DNA from: Verrucomicrobiaceae bacterium
Lineage (GTDB): Bacteria; Verrucomicrobiota; Verrucomicrobiae; Verrucomicrobiales; Akkermansiaceae
Reading direction: 5' to 3'
DNA: 9,746 nt
Assembly: GCA_947372405.1 (NCBI GenBank)
Contig: CANBTO010000149.1
Coordinates: forward strand, 1-9,746
Within the stretch, counting starts at the first letter, position 1. Each line of letters begins with the position of its first letter. Of this stretch, positions 1-6,773 are shown piece by piece. A program made the translations under genes and the position numbers. Under the pieces are notes generated by a model. The model ran no database searches and was not told where the DNA came from. It was given only the letters and a program-made list of their open reading frames with translations.

Positions 1-350
1 TTCAAGAGATCAACGAATTTCTCAGGTTCTTCATGTGCGTTGACAAGTGGTTTCGCATCCTTCTCCGGCGCGGGGTTGTTTTGAGGCGGTGTCCTCGGAG
101 CAGTGACGCTGCGGTAGATCGTCCATGCCTCGGTGAACTCGGGACCGGCATCGGAAACGACAGCAGGAGGAACGCCGATCTCGGGCAGGTCAGGCAGCTT
201 GAGCGAGTTCGCTGGAATGTCTTTGACCGCCTTTTTGATGGCTTCGTCGAGACTGTCCGATGACGAATCATCAGCCCATGAGTGCCCGCAGATCGAAATC
301 TGAGTCAGAACGATGAGAAGATTCGGGACAAGCCATGCTCTCATTGACAT
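1..350 (-). CDS. Secreted protein of unknown function, 5' part only
   Basis: This reading frame starts with ATG at 350 and stays open to the left edge, giving about 116 residues of a longer protein. Residues 1-27 form a signal peptide: MSMR, then a hydrophobic run (AWLVPNLLIVLTQISICG), then a likely signal peptidase I site after SWA, before DDSSSD. The cysteine at residue 23 follows I-S-I, which is not a canonical lipobox, so I favour a soluble exported protein over a lipoprotein. The mature part is hydrophilic and rich in Pro, Asp, Glu and Lys, with a short predicted amphipathic stretch (DEAIKKAVKDI) and a Pro-rich linker (APRTPPQNNPAPEK). I recognise no domain; any domain probably lies beyond the window. 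An alternative start is Met3 at 344. It lies 69 bp downstream of the parC-like gene on the same strand and could be co-transcribed with it, but a weak promoter-like pair sits directly before it. No Shine-Dalgarno sequence is visible. Confidence 0.7.
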   Translation of the reverse strand, partial: MSMRAWLVPNLLIVLTQISICGHSWADDSSSDSLDEAIKKAVKDIPANSLKLPDLPEIGVPPAVVSDAGPEFTEAWTIYRSVTAPRTPPQNNPAPEKDAKPLVNAHEEPEKFVDLL

Positions 351-356
351 GAGAGG

Positions 357-385
357 AATATCCCATCGCTAAGGGGATCATGGAA
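357..385 (-). promoter_or_regulatory. Weak promoter-like pair before the left-edge secreted gene
   Basis: Reading the minus strand, TTCCAT (385-380) is followed after 17 bp by GATATT (362-357), which matches 4 of 6 bases of the TATAAT -10 consensus. GATATT ends only 6 bp before the ATG at 350, so transcription from it would give an almost leaderless mRNA. The -35 match is poor. The same TTCCAT hexamer with an 18-bp spacer and a -10-like TATGCT, again 6 bp before the ATG, occurs ahead of the gene at 6774. Confidence 0.2.
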
Positions 386-419
386 AGACGCAATTCACGA
401 TTCCAAACATTCCCTCTCC

Positions 420-2402
420 TTATGCCCCCAGGTTCGGATCGTAGTCCTTGGGAGCGCGGACGATTTTTTCGATGCCGTGTTTGGTGACGAGGTTGCCGCC
501 GGAGGAGCGGCTCTTGATGCCGAACTCGGCGAAGTGGAGCGGGCGGATGAGGTTGCGCATGCGCAGGCCGGACTTGAGGTGGACGAGCAACATCTGGGCG
601 CTGGACTCCTCGTTGGTCTTGTGGACGGCGAAGTAGAGCACGCGGCTGCCGGGCGTGCCTTTCGTTAGATCGTATTCCTTGTCGCGCGTGATGCCGCCGA
701 CGGTGAAGCGCTTCGCAAGGATGGCTCCGTCCCGGCCGTCCCGATAGATCATCGAGTAGATGAGGTCCTCGTCCTTGCGGAAGATGGCGACGCGCAGCGG
801 GCGCTGGCCGACGAAGACTTTCTCCGCGACTTTCATGACGCGCATCTTGCCGTCTTGGGTGAAGGAAATGATGTCGTCGATGGTGGAGCATTTTTCGACA
901 GGCTCGCCGTCCTTCTTGAGGCCGTAGCCGGCGAAACCGTTCTTCGAATCGAGATAGAGCGTCTCGGTGGCGGCCACGACCTGCATGCGGTCCACGCGGT
1001 CGAAGGAGGCGATCTCGGTTTTGCGTTCTCGGGCCTTGCCGTATTTGCGGCCAAGCTCCTCGTACCACTTGATGGTGAATTTCGTTAGATTTCGGAGGTT
1101 CTTGTCGGTCTCTTCGATGTTCTTTTCGAGGCCCTTGATCTCCTCGTCGGCCTTGAAGGAGTCGAACTTGGAGATGCGCTTGATCTTGATCTCGGTGAGG
1201 CGGACGAGATCGTCCTCGGTCACCTCGCGCTTGAGGAGTTTCTTGAAGGGCTTCAAGCCGTCGTCGATGGCCTTGAGCACGGCTTCCCAGGTGGTGCACT
1301 CCTCGATGTCCCGATAGATGCGGTTTTCGATGAAGATCTTTTCGAGCGAGCTGAAATGCCACTTTTCGGCGAGTTCGCCGAGTTTGATCTCAAGCTCCAA
1401 CTGGAGCAGGGCCTTGGTCTGCTGGGTAGTGCGGCGCAGGATGTCCGAGACACCGAGAAACTGCGGCTTGCCATCGACGATGACGCAGGCGTTTGGCGAG
1501 ATGGTGAGTTCGCAATCGGAGAAGGCGAAGAGCGCGTCGCGGGTGGTTTCCGGATCGGCTCCTGTGGGCAGGTGGACGAGAATGTCCGCGTTGGCGGCGG
1601 TGTTGTCCTCGATCTTCTGGATCTTGATCTTCCCTTTGTCCGCGGCGGCGACGATGGACTCCATGAGCGCGCCGGTGGTGGTGCCGAAGGGAATCTCGGT
1701 GATGCGCAGCATGCCCTTCTTCTCGGTGGAGATGCGGGCGCGGACGCGGACCTTGCCGCCGCGCAGGCCGTCGCGGTAATCGCTGGCGTCCATGATGCCG
1801 CCGGTGGGAAAATCCGGCAGCAGGATGAAGGGCTCGTTGCGCAGCACGGCGATGGAGGCTTCGATGAGCTCGTTGAAATTGTGCGGCAGCACCTTGCACG
1901 CGAGGCCGACGGCGATGCCCTCGACGCCCTGGGCTAACAGCAGTGGAAATTTCACCGGCAGCGTGTCCGGCTCCTTGCGACGGCCGTCGTAGCTGGGCAG
2001 CCAGTTGGTGGTCTTGGGATTGAAAACGACCTCGACGGCGAATTTCGTGAGGCGGGCCTCGATGTAACGAGGGGCGGCCGCGCCGTCTCCGGTAAGGGTG
2101 TTTCCCCAGTTCCCCTGGGTGTCGATGAGCAGGTCCTTCTGGCCGAGGCCGACGATGGCGGCACCGATGGACATGTCCCCGTGCGGGTGGTAGTTCATCG
2201 TGTTTCCGACGATCCCGGCGACTTTGTTGTAGCGGCCGTCGTCCAGCTCGTCCATCGCGTGGAGAATGCGGCGCTGCACGGGCTTGAGGCCGTCATAGAG
2301 GTGGGGAACGGCCCGTTCGAGGATGACGTAGGAGGCGTAATCGAGGAAATAATCGGAATACATCGCGCCGAGCGAGGCATGTTGGTCCGGGTCGTGGGTC
2401 AT
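420..2402 (-). CDS. parC: DNA topoisomerase IV subunit A (ParC-like)
   Basis: This is the DNA-cleaving subunit of a type IIA topoisomerase, 660 aa, which needs a ParE/GyrB-type ATPase partner not encoded here. Visible landmarks are the GLKPVQRRILHAM segment (38-50), HPHGD (72-76) and the active-site tyrosine Y113 in APRYIEARL. These are followed by the tower and coiled-coil regions (about 150-470, with charged helices at 400-445) and a C-terminal beta-pinwheel-like domain (about 470-650) carrying a GyrA-box-like IKSRSSGGNLVTK (629-641). The protein is shorter than E. coli ParC (about 750 aa) or GyrA (about 875 aa), and its QKDLLIDTQGNWGN stretch resembles the Bacteroidetes/Verrucomicrobia ParC branch. 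The ATG at 2402 (MTHDP) is chosen because the family's N terminus begins there. The open frame extends upstream to 2651, but that part lies over the fucosidase gene and has no family similarity. Residues aligned with the quinolone-contact Ser and acidic residue are M77 and A81. The distinction from GyrA rests on length and pattern, not on a database comparison. Confidence 0.9.
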   Translation of the reverse strand: MTHDPDQHASLGAMYSDYFLDYASYVILERAVPHLYDGLKPVQRRILHAMDELDDGRYNKVAGIVGNTMNYHPHGDMSIGAAIVGLGQKDLLIDTQGNWGNTLTGDGAAAPRYIEARLTKFAVEVVFNPKTTNWLPSYDGRRKEPDTLPVKFPLLLAQGVEGIAVGLACKVLPHNFNELIEASIAVLRNEPFILLPDFPTGGIMDASDYRDGLRGGKVRVRARISTEKKGMLRITEIPFGTTTGALMESIVAAADKGKIKIQKIEDNTAANADILVHLPTGADPETTRDALFAFSDCELTISPNACVIVDGKPQFLGVSDILRRTTQQTKALLQLELEIKLGELAEKWHFSSLEKIFIENRIYRDIEECTTWEAVLKAIDDGLKPFKKLLKREVTEDDLVRLTEIKIKRISKFDSFKADEEIKGLEKNIEETDKNLRNLTKFTIKWYEELGRKYGKARERKTEIASFDRVDRMQVVAATETLYLDSKNGFAGYGLKKDGEPVEKCSTIDDIISFTQDGKMRVMKVAEKVFVGQRPLRVAIFRKDEDLIYSMIYRDGRDGAILAKRFTVGGITRDKEYDLTKGTPGSRVLYFAVHKTNEESSAQMLLVHLKSGLRMRNLIRPLHFAEFGIKSRSSGGNLVTKHGIEKIVRAPKDYDPNLGA

Positions 2403-2478
2403 CGTGGGCGGATGCTTAGAGTGCGGGCGGCGGCGGTGCAAGTCCCGGGTGCAATGGGACCGCGATGTGCAGGATCTG

Positions 2479-2507
2479 CTGGAAATCCGCGTATCCATTC
2501 CTGTAGT
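2479..2507 (+). promoter_or_regulatory. Possible promoter of the fucosidase gene
   Basis: CTGGAA (2479-2484, 3 of 6 matches to TTGACA) and TGTAGT (2502-2507, 4 of 6 matches to TATAAT) are separated by 17 bp within the 127-bp region between the divergent parC and fucosidase starts. The -10 ends 22 bp before the ATG at 2530. The match is weak and could be chance. The same interval holds TCTAAG on the minus strand (2420-2415), 12 bp before the parC ATG. Confidence 0.2.
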
Positions 2508-2529
2508 TTCCAACCCAACCCGGAACGCC

Positions 2530-3975
2530 ATGAAAATCCAAGCCCTGCTCGCCACTGTTGCCATTCCCCTCCTGCTTTCACCTCTCCGCGCTGAAACCGA
2601 GGCCGAAAAGGCGGAACGCATGAAATGGTTCAACGAAGCACGCTTCGGCATGTTTATCCACTGGGGCGTCTATTCCGAGGCGGCGGGCAATTTCAAAGGC
2701 AAGCCGGTGCCCGGTGCCGGCGAGTGGCTGCAAAGCGGCGGCAAGATCCCTGCGGCGAAATACCGCGAGGAGCTTTTGCCGAAGTTCAACCCCGTCAAAT
2801 ACAACCCCGAGGCCTGGGTGCTCGCCGCGAAAAACGCCGGCATGCGGTACATCGTCATCACCTCAAAACACCACGATGGTTTCTGCCTCTGGGACTCGAA
2901 ACTCACCGACTGGGACGTAGCCTCCACTCCCTACAAAAAGGACCTGCTGAAGCCGCTCGCGGATGCCTGCGCCAAACACGGTGTGAAGTTCTGTGTCTAT
3001 CACTCCATCATGGACTGGTCCCATCCGGACTGGGGCACCCAACAGCCATGGCGTGGCAATGCCGCGAATCGCAAACCGGACATGGATCTCTTCAACGAGT
3101 ACCTGAAGGGCCAGCTCAAGGAACTCGTGACCGACTACCACCCCGGCATCCTTTGGTTCGATGGCGAATGGGAACCCGCGTGGACCCACGAGCGCGGCGA
3201 GGATCTCTACAACTGGCTGCGCGAGCTCGATCCCAAGCTCATCATCAACAACCGCGTGGACAAGGGCCGCAAGGGCATGGAAGGCCACACGACCGATGCG
3301 AAGTTCAAGGGCGACTACGGCACACCGGAGCAACAAATTCCCGCCACTGGATTCGGCCCGGGAGTTTCATGGGAATCCTGCATGACGATGAACGGCACCT
3401 GGGGATACAAAACCAGCGACACCAAGTGGAAGTCCACCGAAACGCTGGTCCGCAACCTGATCGACATCGCCAGTAAGGGTGGCAACTATCTGCTCAACGT
3501 AGGCCCTACCGGCAAAGGCGAAATTCCCGAAGCTTCGTTAGAGAGGCTGGCCGCCATCGGCGAATGGATGAAGGTGAACGGTGAATCCATCCACGGCACC
3601 AGCGCCTCGATGTTTCCGAAAGTCTCGTGGGACGGACGTTCGACCACGCGCGGCGGCCGTCCATCGGGTGAAACGGATCTCTATCTTCACGTTTTCAGCA
3701 AACCGGAAGGAGGGCTCTTGAAGGTGCGCGGCCTCAAGACCAAGCCCGACTCCGCATCCATCTTGGGACAAACAGCCCAGCTCAAGATGTCGGGCAAGGA
3801 AGGCGAATGGTGCTTCGAGCTTCCCGATTCGGCGATGAATCCCATTGCCACCGTGGTCAAACTCAAGTGCACCAACGGAGCCGTGATCGAGAAGCAGGAT
3901 GACGTCCCGATTGATAAAGGCGGTAAGAAAGCCAAGCCCGCGAAAGCCAAGCCCTCGGCTGCCAAAAAGTCCTGA
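2530..3975 (+). CDS. Secreted alpha-L-fucosidase, glycoside hydrolase family 29
   Basis: The product (481 aa) should release alpha-linked L-fucose from glycans by the retaining mechanism of GH29. A signal peptide is visible (MKIQALLATVAIPLLLSPLRA, cleavage after residue 21), so the enzyme acts in the periplasm or outside. The catalytic barrel follows: FGMFIHWGVYS (39-49), KHHDGF (113-118), and LWFDGEW with D211 as the expected nucleophile. SWESCMTMNGTWGY (280-293) recalls the W-E-x-C element of the family signature. The acid/base residue is less conserved in GH29; E267 (TPEQQIP) and E282 (WESC) are candidates. GGNYLLNVGPTGKGEIP (317-333) is also typical. A beta-sandwich-like C-terminal part (about 355-455) is followed by a short tail rich in Lys, Ala and Pro (464-481). 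The ATG at 2530 is chosen because it opens the signal peptide; the frame upstream has no export signal. There is no Shine-Dalgarno sequence. The gene is a single unit with no fucose-use genes beside it. Linkage specificity cannot be read from the sequence. Confidence 0.95.
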   Translation: MKIQALLATVAIPLLLSPLRAETEAEKAERMKWFNEARFGMFIHWGVYSEAAGNFKGKPVPGAGEWLQSGGKIPAAKYREELLPKFNPVKYNPEAWVLAAKNAGMRYIVITSKHHDGFCLWDSKLTDWDVASTPYKKDLLKPLADACAKHGVKFCVYHSIMDWSHPDWGTQQPWRGNAANRKPDMDLFNEYLKGQLKELVTDYHPGILWFDGEWEPAWTHERGEDLYNWLRELDPKLIINNRVDKGRKGMEGHTTDAKFKGDYGTPEQQIPATGFGPGVSWESCMTMNGTWGYKTSDTKWKSTETLVRNLIDIASKGGNYLLNVGPTGKGEIPEASLERLAAIGEWMKVNGESIHGTSASMFPKVSWDGRSTTRGGRPSGETDLYLHVFSKPEGGLLKVRGLKTKPDSASILGQTAQLKMSGKEGEWCFELPDSAMNPIATVVKLKCTNGAVIEKQDDVPIDKGGKKAKPAKAKPSAAKKS

Positions 3976-3999
3976 TAGATCGGACTTCCCTCCAAACAA

Positions 4000-4031
4000 A
4001 AACCGCAGCCCGGAAACCCGGACCACGGTTT
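4000..4031. terminator. Possible two-way terminator hairpin between convergent genes
   Basis: AAACCG (4000-4005) pairs with CGGTTT (4026-4031), and inside it CCGG pairs with CCGG around an AAAC loop, with a 4/4 internal mismatch between the two stems. A-rich sequence precedes it on the plus strand (CAAACAAAAA) and a short T run closes it. It sits 25 bp after the fucosidase stop and 26 bp beyond the EF-hand gene stop on the other strand, so it could end both transcripts. The stem is interrupted and the T tract short, so the call is tentative. Confidence 0.4.
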
Positions 4032-4056
4032 GTGAATTCATCAGACCAAGCGGGTC

Positions 4057-4488
4057 TTATTGACCGGCTGGTGGCGGCGGCGGTGGTGGTGCGCCACCGT
4101 CAGGAGGAGCGCCAGGGCCACCTTTTCCGTCGGGACCTTTGCCACCGTGAGGACCAGGGCCGCCCGGTCCACCGTGATGACCACCAGGGCCACCCCATGC
4201 GGGCTTTGGCATCTTGGCTTTCTCCTCGTCGCTGAGTTTGCCGTCACCGTCGGTGTCGTATTTCTTGAGCATTTCGGCCATGTGGTCCTTGTGCATCTGC
4301 TCCCTCTCGGCATCGCTGAGTTTGCCGTCGCCGTCCTTGTCGTATTTTTTCAGGAGTTCGGGAGGAAGCGGGCCGTGCGGGCGATCCGGCTTGTGAGCGG
4401 GAGGTGTGGGAGGTGCGGCATCTTCCGCGCAGACGATCAGGCTGGAACCGAGGATCGTCCCCAAGGTCATCAGGAGGGTGGTTTTCAT
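4057..4488 (-). CDS. Small secreted EF-hand protein with Gly/Pro-rich tail
   Basis: The 143-aa product begins with a signal peptide (MKTTLLMTLGTILGSSLIVCA; V-C-A fits signal peptidase I, and LIVC is a poor lipobox). A Pro-rich linker follows (25-43). Two complete EF-hand loops come next. Loop 1 is D50-K-D52-G-D54-G-K56-L-S58-D-A-E61 and loop 2 is D78-T-D80-G-D82-G-K84-L-S86-D-E-E89. All oxygen ligands at positions 1, 3, 5, 9 and 12 are present, so both should bind calcium. They are 28 residues apart, a normal EF-hand pair. The rest (98-143) is a low-complexity Gly/Pro/His/Lys tail ending in seven consecutive prolines. Small exported EF-hand proteins of this kind are common in Planctomycetes and Verrucomicrobia and mostly have no assigned role. 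The ATG at 4488 is chosen for the signal peptide; the frame upstream lies over cdsA and is not convincing. There is no Shine-Dalgarno sequence. It is convergent with the fucosidase and divergent from cdsA. Confidence 0.85.
   Translation of the reverse strand: MKTTLLMTLGTILGSSLIVCAEDAAPPTPPAHKPDRPHGPLPPELLKKYDKDGDGKLSDAEREQMHKDHMAEMLKKYDTDGDGKLSDEEKAKMPKPAWGGPGGHHGGPGGPGPHGGKGPDGKGGPGAPPDGGAPPPPPPPAGQ
4229..4360. repeat. Internal direct repeat encoding the two EF-hands
   Basis: The 48-bp segments 4229-4276 and 4313-4360 match at 41 of 48 positions and lie exactly 84 bp (28 codons) apart. The first 17 bases are identical. Both encode LKKYDxDGDGKLSDxE on the minus strand. This points to an in-frame duplication of one EF-hand unit inside the gene. 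Confidence 0.8.
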
Positions 4489-4587
4489 GGTTGGTTTGGT
4501 TAGTGGAAACAGAGTCCGTTCAAAGGACCCGTGGCAACATGGAACCCGACGTGGTGAAAAAGGTTGCGCCGCATGTGATGGAATGAG

Positions 4588-4616
4588 TTGCCACGCCCGC
4601 GCAGGCCGTCTTGGAT
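4588..4616 (+). promoter_or_regulatory. Possible cdsA-dxr promoter
   Basis: TTGCCA (4588-4593) matches 5 of 6 bases of the -35 consensus. After a 17-bp spacer comes TTGGAT (4611-4616), which matches 3 of 6 bases of the -10 consensus. The -10 ends 10 bp before the ATG at 4627, so the transcript would have only a few leader bases. It lies in the 138-bp gap between the divergent EF-hand and cdsA genes. Confidence 0.3.
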
Positions 4617-4626
4617 TCGCCATCCC

Positions 4627-5547
4627 ATGGCCGAACCCACGACGCCACCCGCACCATCCAAGGCGATTGTCTTCGTCCGGCGGACGGCGAGCACCCTCGG
4701 CCTGTGGGCGCTGGTGGCTTCCATTTTCGTGAGCCGATGGGCATGGGCCTACCTCGGTCTCGTCGGAGTGCTGGCGATCATCGCCACCATCGAATATTTC
4801 AAAATGCTGCGCGCCGCCGGGGTGAGATGCCATCCGCGATTCGGCGTCGTGCTTGCGCTGGCATACTGCGGCTGCCTCTACGGCGGCTTTGTTAGAGGAA
4901 CCGCGCCGCAACCGGCGCTCGACGGACTGGCCGTCTTCATCGCGCTGGCGGGTTCGTTCGCGCTGGAGCTCCGCCACCCGATCCGCGGGCTGGAATCACT
5001 CGTCGCCGTGGCGGCGAACGTTCTGGGTTTCATTTACATCGCGCTGCTCTTCAACTTCACGGCACAGGTGACCTTCATGGTTCCCGGCGGAAACACGGTG
5101 CCAGGCGTGGTCGGCGAACAGGGAGCCTTCCTGCTGCTCTGGCTGCTGGCGGTCACCAAGTTCACCGACATGGGCGCCTACATCACCGGCTCGATTATCG
5201 GGCGCCACAAGATGATCCCGCACGTCAGCCCCGGCAAGACATGGGAAGGCTTCGCCGGCGCGCTGGTCTTCGCGCAGCTCGCGGCCTGCGGTCTTTATGC
5301 GGCGTTTCCCGCGAAACTCGCGTTTTTCGGCGACCGCGTGCACGTCATCGTGCTCGGCTTTCTGTTAGCCGTGCTCGCGGTGATCGGCGATCTGGCGGAG
5401 AGCGTGGTCAAACGCGCGCTCGGTGCCAAGGACTCCGGCCGCATGCTGCCCGGCATCGGCGGTTCGCTCGATCTGATCGACAGCGTCTGCTTCACCGCGC
5501 CCGCCCTGTATTTCTATCTGAAATGGTTCCTGCTTCCCGCCGCATGA
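4627..5547 (+). CDS. cdsA: Phosphatidate cytidylyltransferase (CdsA)
   Basis: CdsA converts phosphatidic acid and CTP to CDP-diacylglycerol in the inner membrane, the branch point for bacterial phospholipids. The 306-aa product has many hydrophobic helices (about 22-56, 72-88, 98-114, 125-150, 166-190, 209-228, 238-255 and 286-303). The conserved segments TKFTDMGAYITGSIIGRHK (177-195) and SPGKTWEG (201-208) are present, and the C-terminal signature region runs from S259 to D285 (SVVKR, then AKDSGRMLPGIGGSLDLID). Within the signature, the usual PGHGG reads PGIGG and the usual D-R-x-D reads D-L-I-D, while the key acidic residues are kept. The ATG at 4627 (MAEPTTPP) is chosen. A TTG at 4588 would extend the protein by 13 residues but lies within a possible -35 box. 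The stop overlaps the dxr start in ATGA, so translation is probably coupled. The cdsA-dxr order is shared with many bacteria; uppS and rseP are not adjacent here. Confidence 0.92.
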   Translation: MAEPTTPPAPSKAIVFVRRTASTLGLWALVASIFVSRWAWAYLGLVGVLAIIATIEYFKMLRAAGVRCHPRFGVVLALAYCGCLYGGFVRGTAPQPALDGLAVFIALAGSFALELRHPIRGLESLVAVAANVLGFIYIALLFNFTAQVTFMVPGGNTVPGVVGEQGAFLLLWLLAVTKFTDMGAYITGSIIGRHKMIPHVSPGKTWEGFAGALVFAQLAACGLYAAFPAKLAFFGDRVHVIVLGFLLAVLAVIGDLAESVVKRALGAKDSGRMLPGIGGSLDLIDSVCFTAPALYFYLKWFLLPAA

Positions 5548-6719
5548 CGTCCCCGCGCAAACGCCGTGTTGTTCTGTTAGGATCCACCGGTTCAATCGGC
5601 ACATCCGCCCTCAAGGTCGCGCGCGAACTGCCGGACCGCATCGAGATCGTCGCGCTGGCCGCCCACGGCAACATCGAAAAACTCGCCGCCCAGGCCCGTG
5701 AAACCGGCGTCCGCCACGTGGCCGTTTACGACGCCGCGAAGGAAAGCGCCCTGCGCGCCCTGCTGCCGGAAGGCGTGAACGTGCACACCGGCGCGGAGGG
5801 TTTGCTGGAACTCGCTTCTCTAACAAGCGCGGACGTCGTGCTCGTCGCCATCGTCGGCACCGCGGGCCTGCACCCGGCGCTCGCCGCCATCGAGGCAGGC
5901 AAGGACCTGGCCATCGCTTCCAAGGAGATTCTCGTCATGGCCGGCGAGGTCATCACCAGCGCGGCACGACGCAAGGGCGTGAATCTCCTGCCCGTGGACA
6001 GCGAGCACAACGCGATCTTCCAGTGCCTCGACGGTCACCGTGGCGGTGAAGCCGAGGTTTCCCGTCTCATTCTAACCGCATCCGGCGGACCATTCCGCAA
6101 GCTGCCCGCGGACGAACTCGCCCGCGTCACACCGGAACAGGCGCTCAAACACCCGACCTGGGACATGGGGCCGAAGATCACCATCGACTCCGCCACGCTT
6201 TTCAACAAAGGCCTCGAAATGATCGAAGCCCGCTGGCTTTTCGGCATCGGCATGGACCGCATCGACGTGGTCGTCCACCCGCAGAGCATCGTCCACTCAA
6301 TGGTTGAGTTCACCGACGGCTCGGTGCTCGCACAGCTCAGCCGGACCGACATGTGTTTCCCGATCCAATACGCGCTCACCTGGCCGGAGCGCGTCAAGGG
6401 CGGGCTGAAACCGCTGGATTTCCCAGCTCTCGCAAAGCTCGAATTCGAAGCGCCGCGCGATGCCGACTTCCCGGCACTGGGTCTGGCGCGTCGTGCGGGA
6501 CTTGAAGGTGGCACGCTGCCCGCCGTCTTCAACGCCGCCAACGAAATCGCCGTGGACGCCTTTCGTACAGGCAAAATCCCCTTCCCCGGCATATGGGCCT
6601 GCGTTTCCGCCGTTATGGACGCCCACGAACTACAGCCCTCATCCACTCTCGAAGCCGTGGTTGCCGCCGACCTATGGGCGCGGCACGAGGCGGAGACGTT
6701 CTGCTCGCGCGGAATGTGA
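5544..6719 (+). CDS. dxr: 1-deoxy-D-xylulose 5-phosphate reductoisomerase
   Basis: Dxr catalyses the first committed step of the MEP isoprenoid pathway in the cytosol: NADPH- and metal-dependent conversion of DXP to 2-C-methyl-D-erythritol 4-phosphate. The 391-aa length is normal. The NADPH-binding GSTGSIG is at 13-19 and ASKE at 125-128. The metal ligands are D152 and E154 (VDSEHNA) and E225, matching E. coli D150, E152 and E231. Substrate-binding residues fit the family: S180 (LTASGGPF), H203 (KHPTWDMG, with flexible-loop W206), S216 (IDSATLF), N221 and K222 (FNKGLEMIE). The C-terminal helical domain covers about 265-385 (ALGLARRAG, VFNAANEIAV). The ATG at 5544 overlaps the cdsA TGA by 4 bp. 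It places GSTGSIG 12 residues from the start, as usual; the frame extends upstream inside cdsA but without family similarity. All catalytic residues are intact, so the enzyme should be active and the natural target of fosmidomycin. Confidence 0.97.
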   Translation: MTSPRKRRVVLLGSTGSIGTSALKVARELPDRIEIVALAAHGNIEKLAAQARETGVRHVAVYDAAKESALRALLPEGVNVHTGAEGLLELASLTSADVVLVAIVGTAGLHPALAAIEAGKDLAIASKEILVMAGEVITSAARRKGVNLLPVDSEHNAIFQCLDGHRGGEAEVSRLILTASGGPFRKLPADELARVTPEQALKHPTWDMGPKITIDSATLFNKGLEMIEARWLFGIGMDRIDVVVHPQSIVHSMVEFTDGSVLAQLSRTDMCFPIQYALTWPERVKGGLKPLDFPALAKLEFEAPRDADFPALGLARRAGLEGGTLPAVFNAANEIAVDAFRTGKIPFPGIWACVSAVMDAHELQPSSTLEAVVAADLWARHEAETFCSRGM

Positions 6720-6737
6720 CATGCGGTTTTTTTCGGA

Positions 6738-6767
6738 TTCCATCGGCAAGCCGCCGGCCATTATGCT
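6738..6767 (+). promoter_or_regulatory. Weak promoter-like pair before the thioredoxin-fold gene
   Basis: TTCCAT (6738-6743), an 18-bp spacer, and TATGCT (6762-6767, 4 of 6 matches to TATAAT) lie in the 54-bp gap between dxr and the next gene. The -10-like box ends 6 bp before the ATG at 6774, so any transcript would be nearly leaderless. The arrangement mirrors the one before the left-edge secreted gene. Read-through from dxr is equally possible. Confidence 0.2.
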
Positions 6768-6773
6768 CCCCCC

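Noticed and set aside
271..1362. 363-codon open frame on the minus strand in a different frame from parC
   Set aside because: Its product is a low-complexity Arg/His/Gln/Pro-rich translation typical of an out-of-frame reading of G+C-rich DNA, and it lies wholly or mostly over a well-supported parC gene on the same strand.
2403..2651. 83-residue N-terminal extension of the parC frame
   Set aside because: It overlaps the fucosidase start and signal peptide on the other strand and shows no similarity to the ParC N terminus, which begins naturally at MTHDPDQHASLG.
2625..3476. 283-codon plus-strand frame inside the fucosidase gene
   Set aside because: A shadow of the GH29 frame with Arg/Gln/His-rich composition and no recognisable domain.
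4060..4200. Simple-sequence repeat or minisatellite suggested by the GGTGG/GGCGG-rich stretch
   Set aside because: It is explained by the Gly/Pro-rich C terminus of the EF-hand protein and shows no constant unit.
4489..4977. Upstream extension of the EF-hand frame to 4977
   Set aside because: It runs antisense to cdsA and would bury an obvious signal peptide inside the protein; the ATG at 4488 is the sensible start.
5241..5543. 101-residue N-terminal extension of the dxr frame
   Set aside because: It lies inside cdsA in another frame and is Arg-rich nonsense; the ATGA overlap start puts GSTGSIG at the normal place.
6705..6740. Intrinsic terminator after dxr (run of seven T at about 6726)
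   Set aside because: No stem longer than about 4 bp precedes the T run, so I do not call it a terminator.
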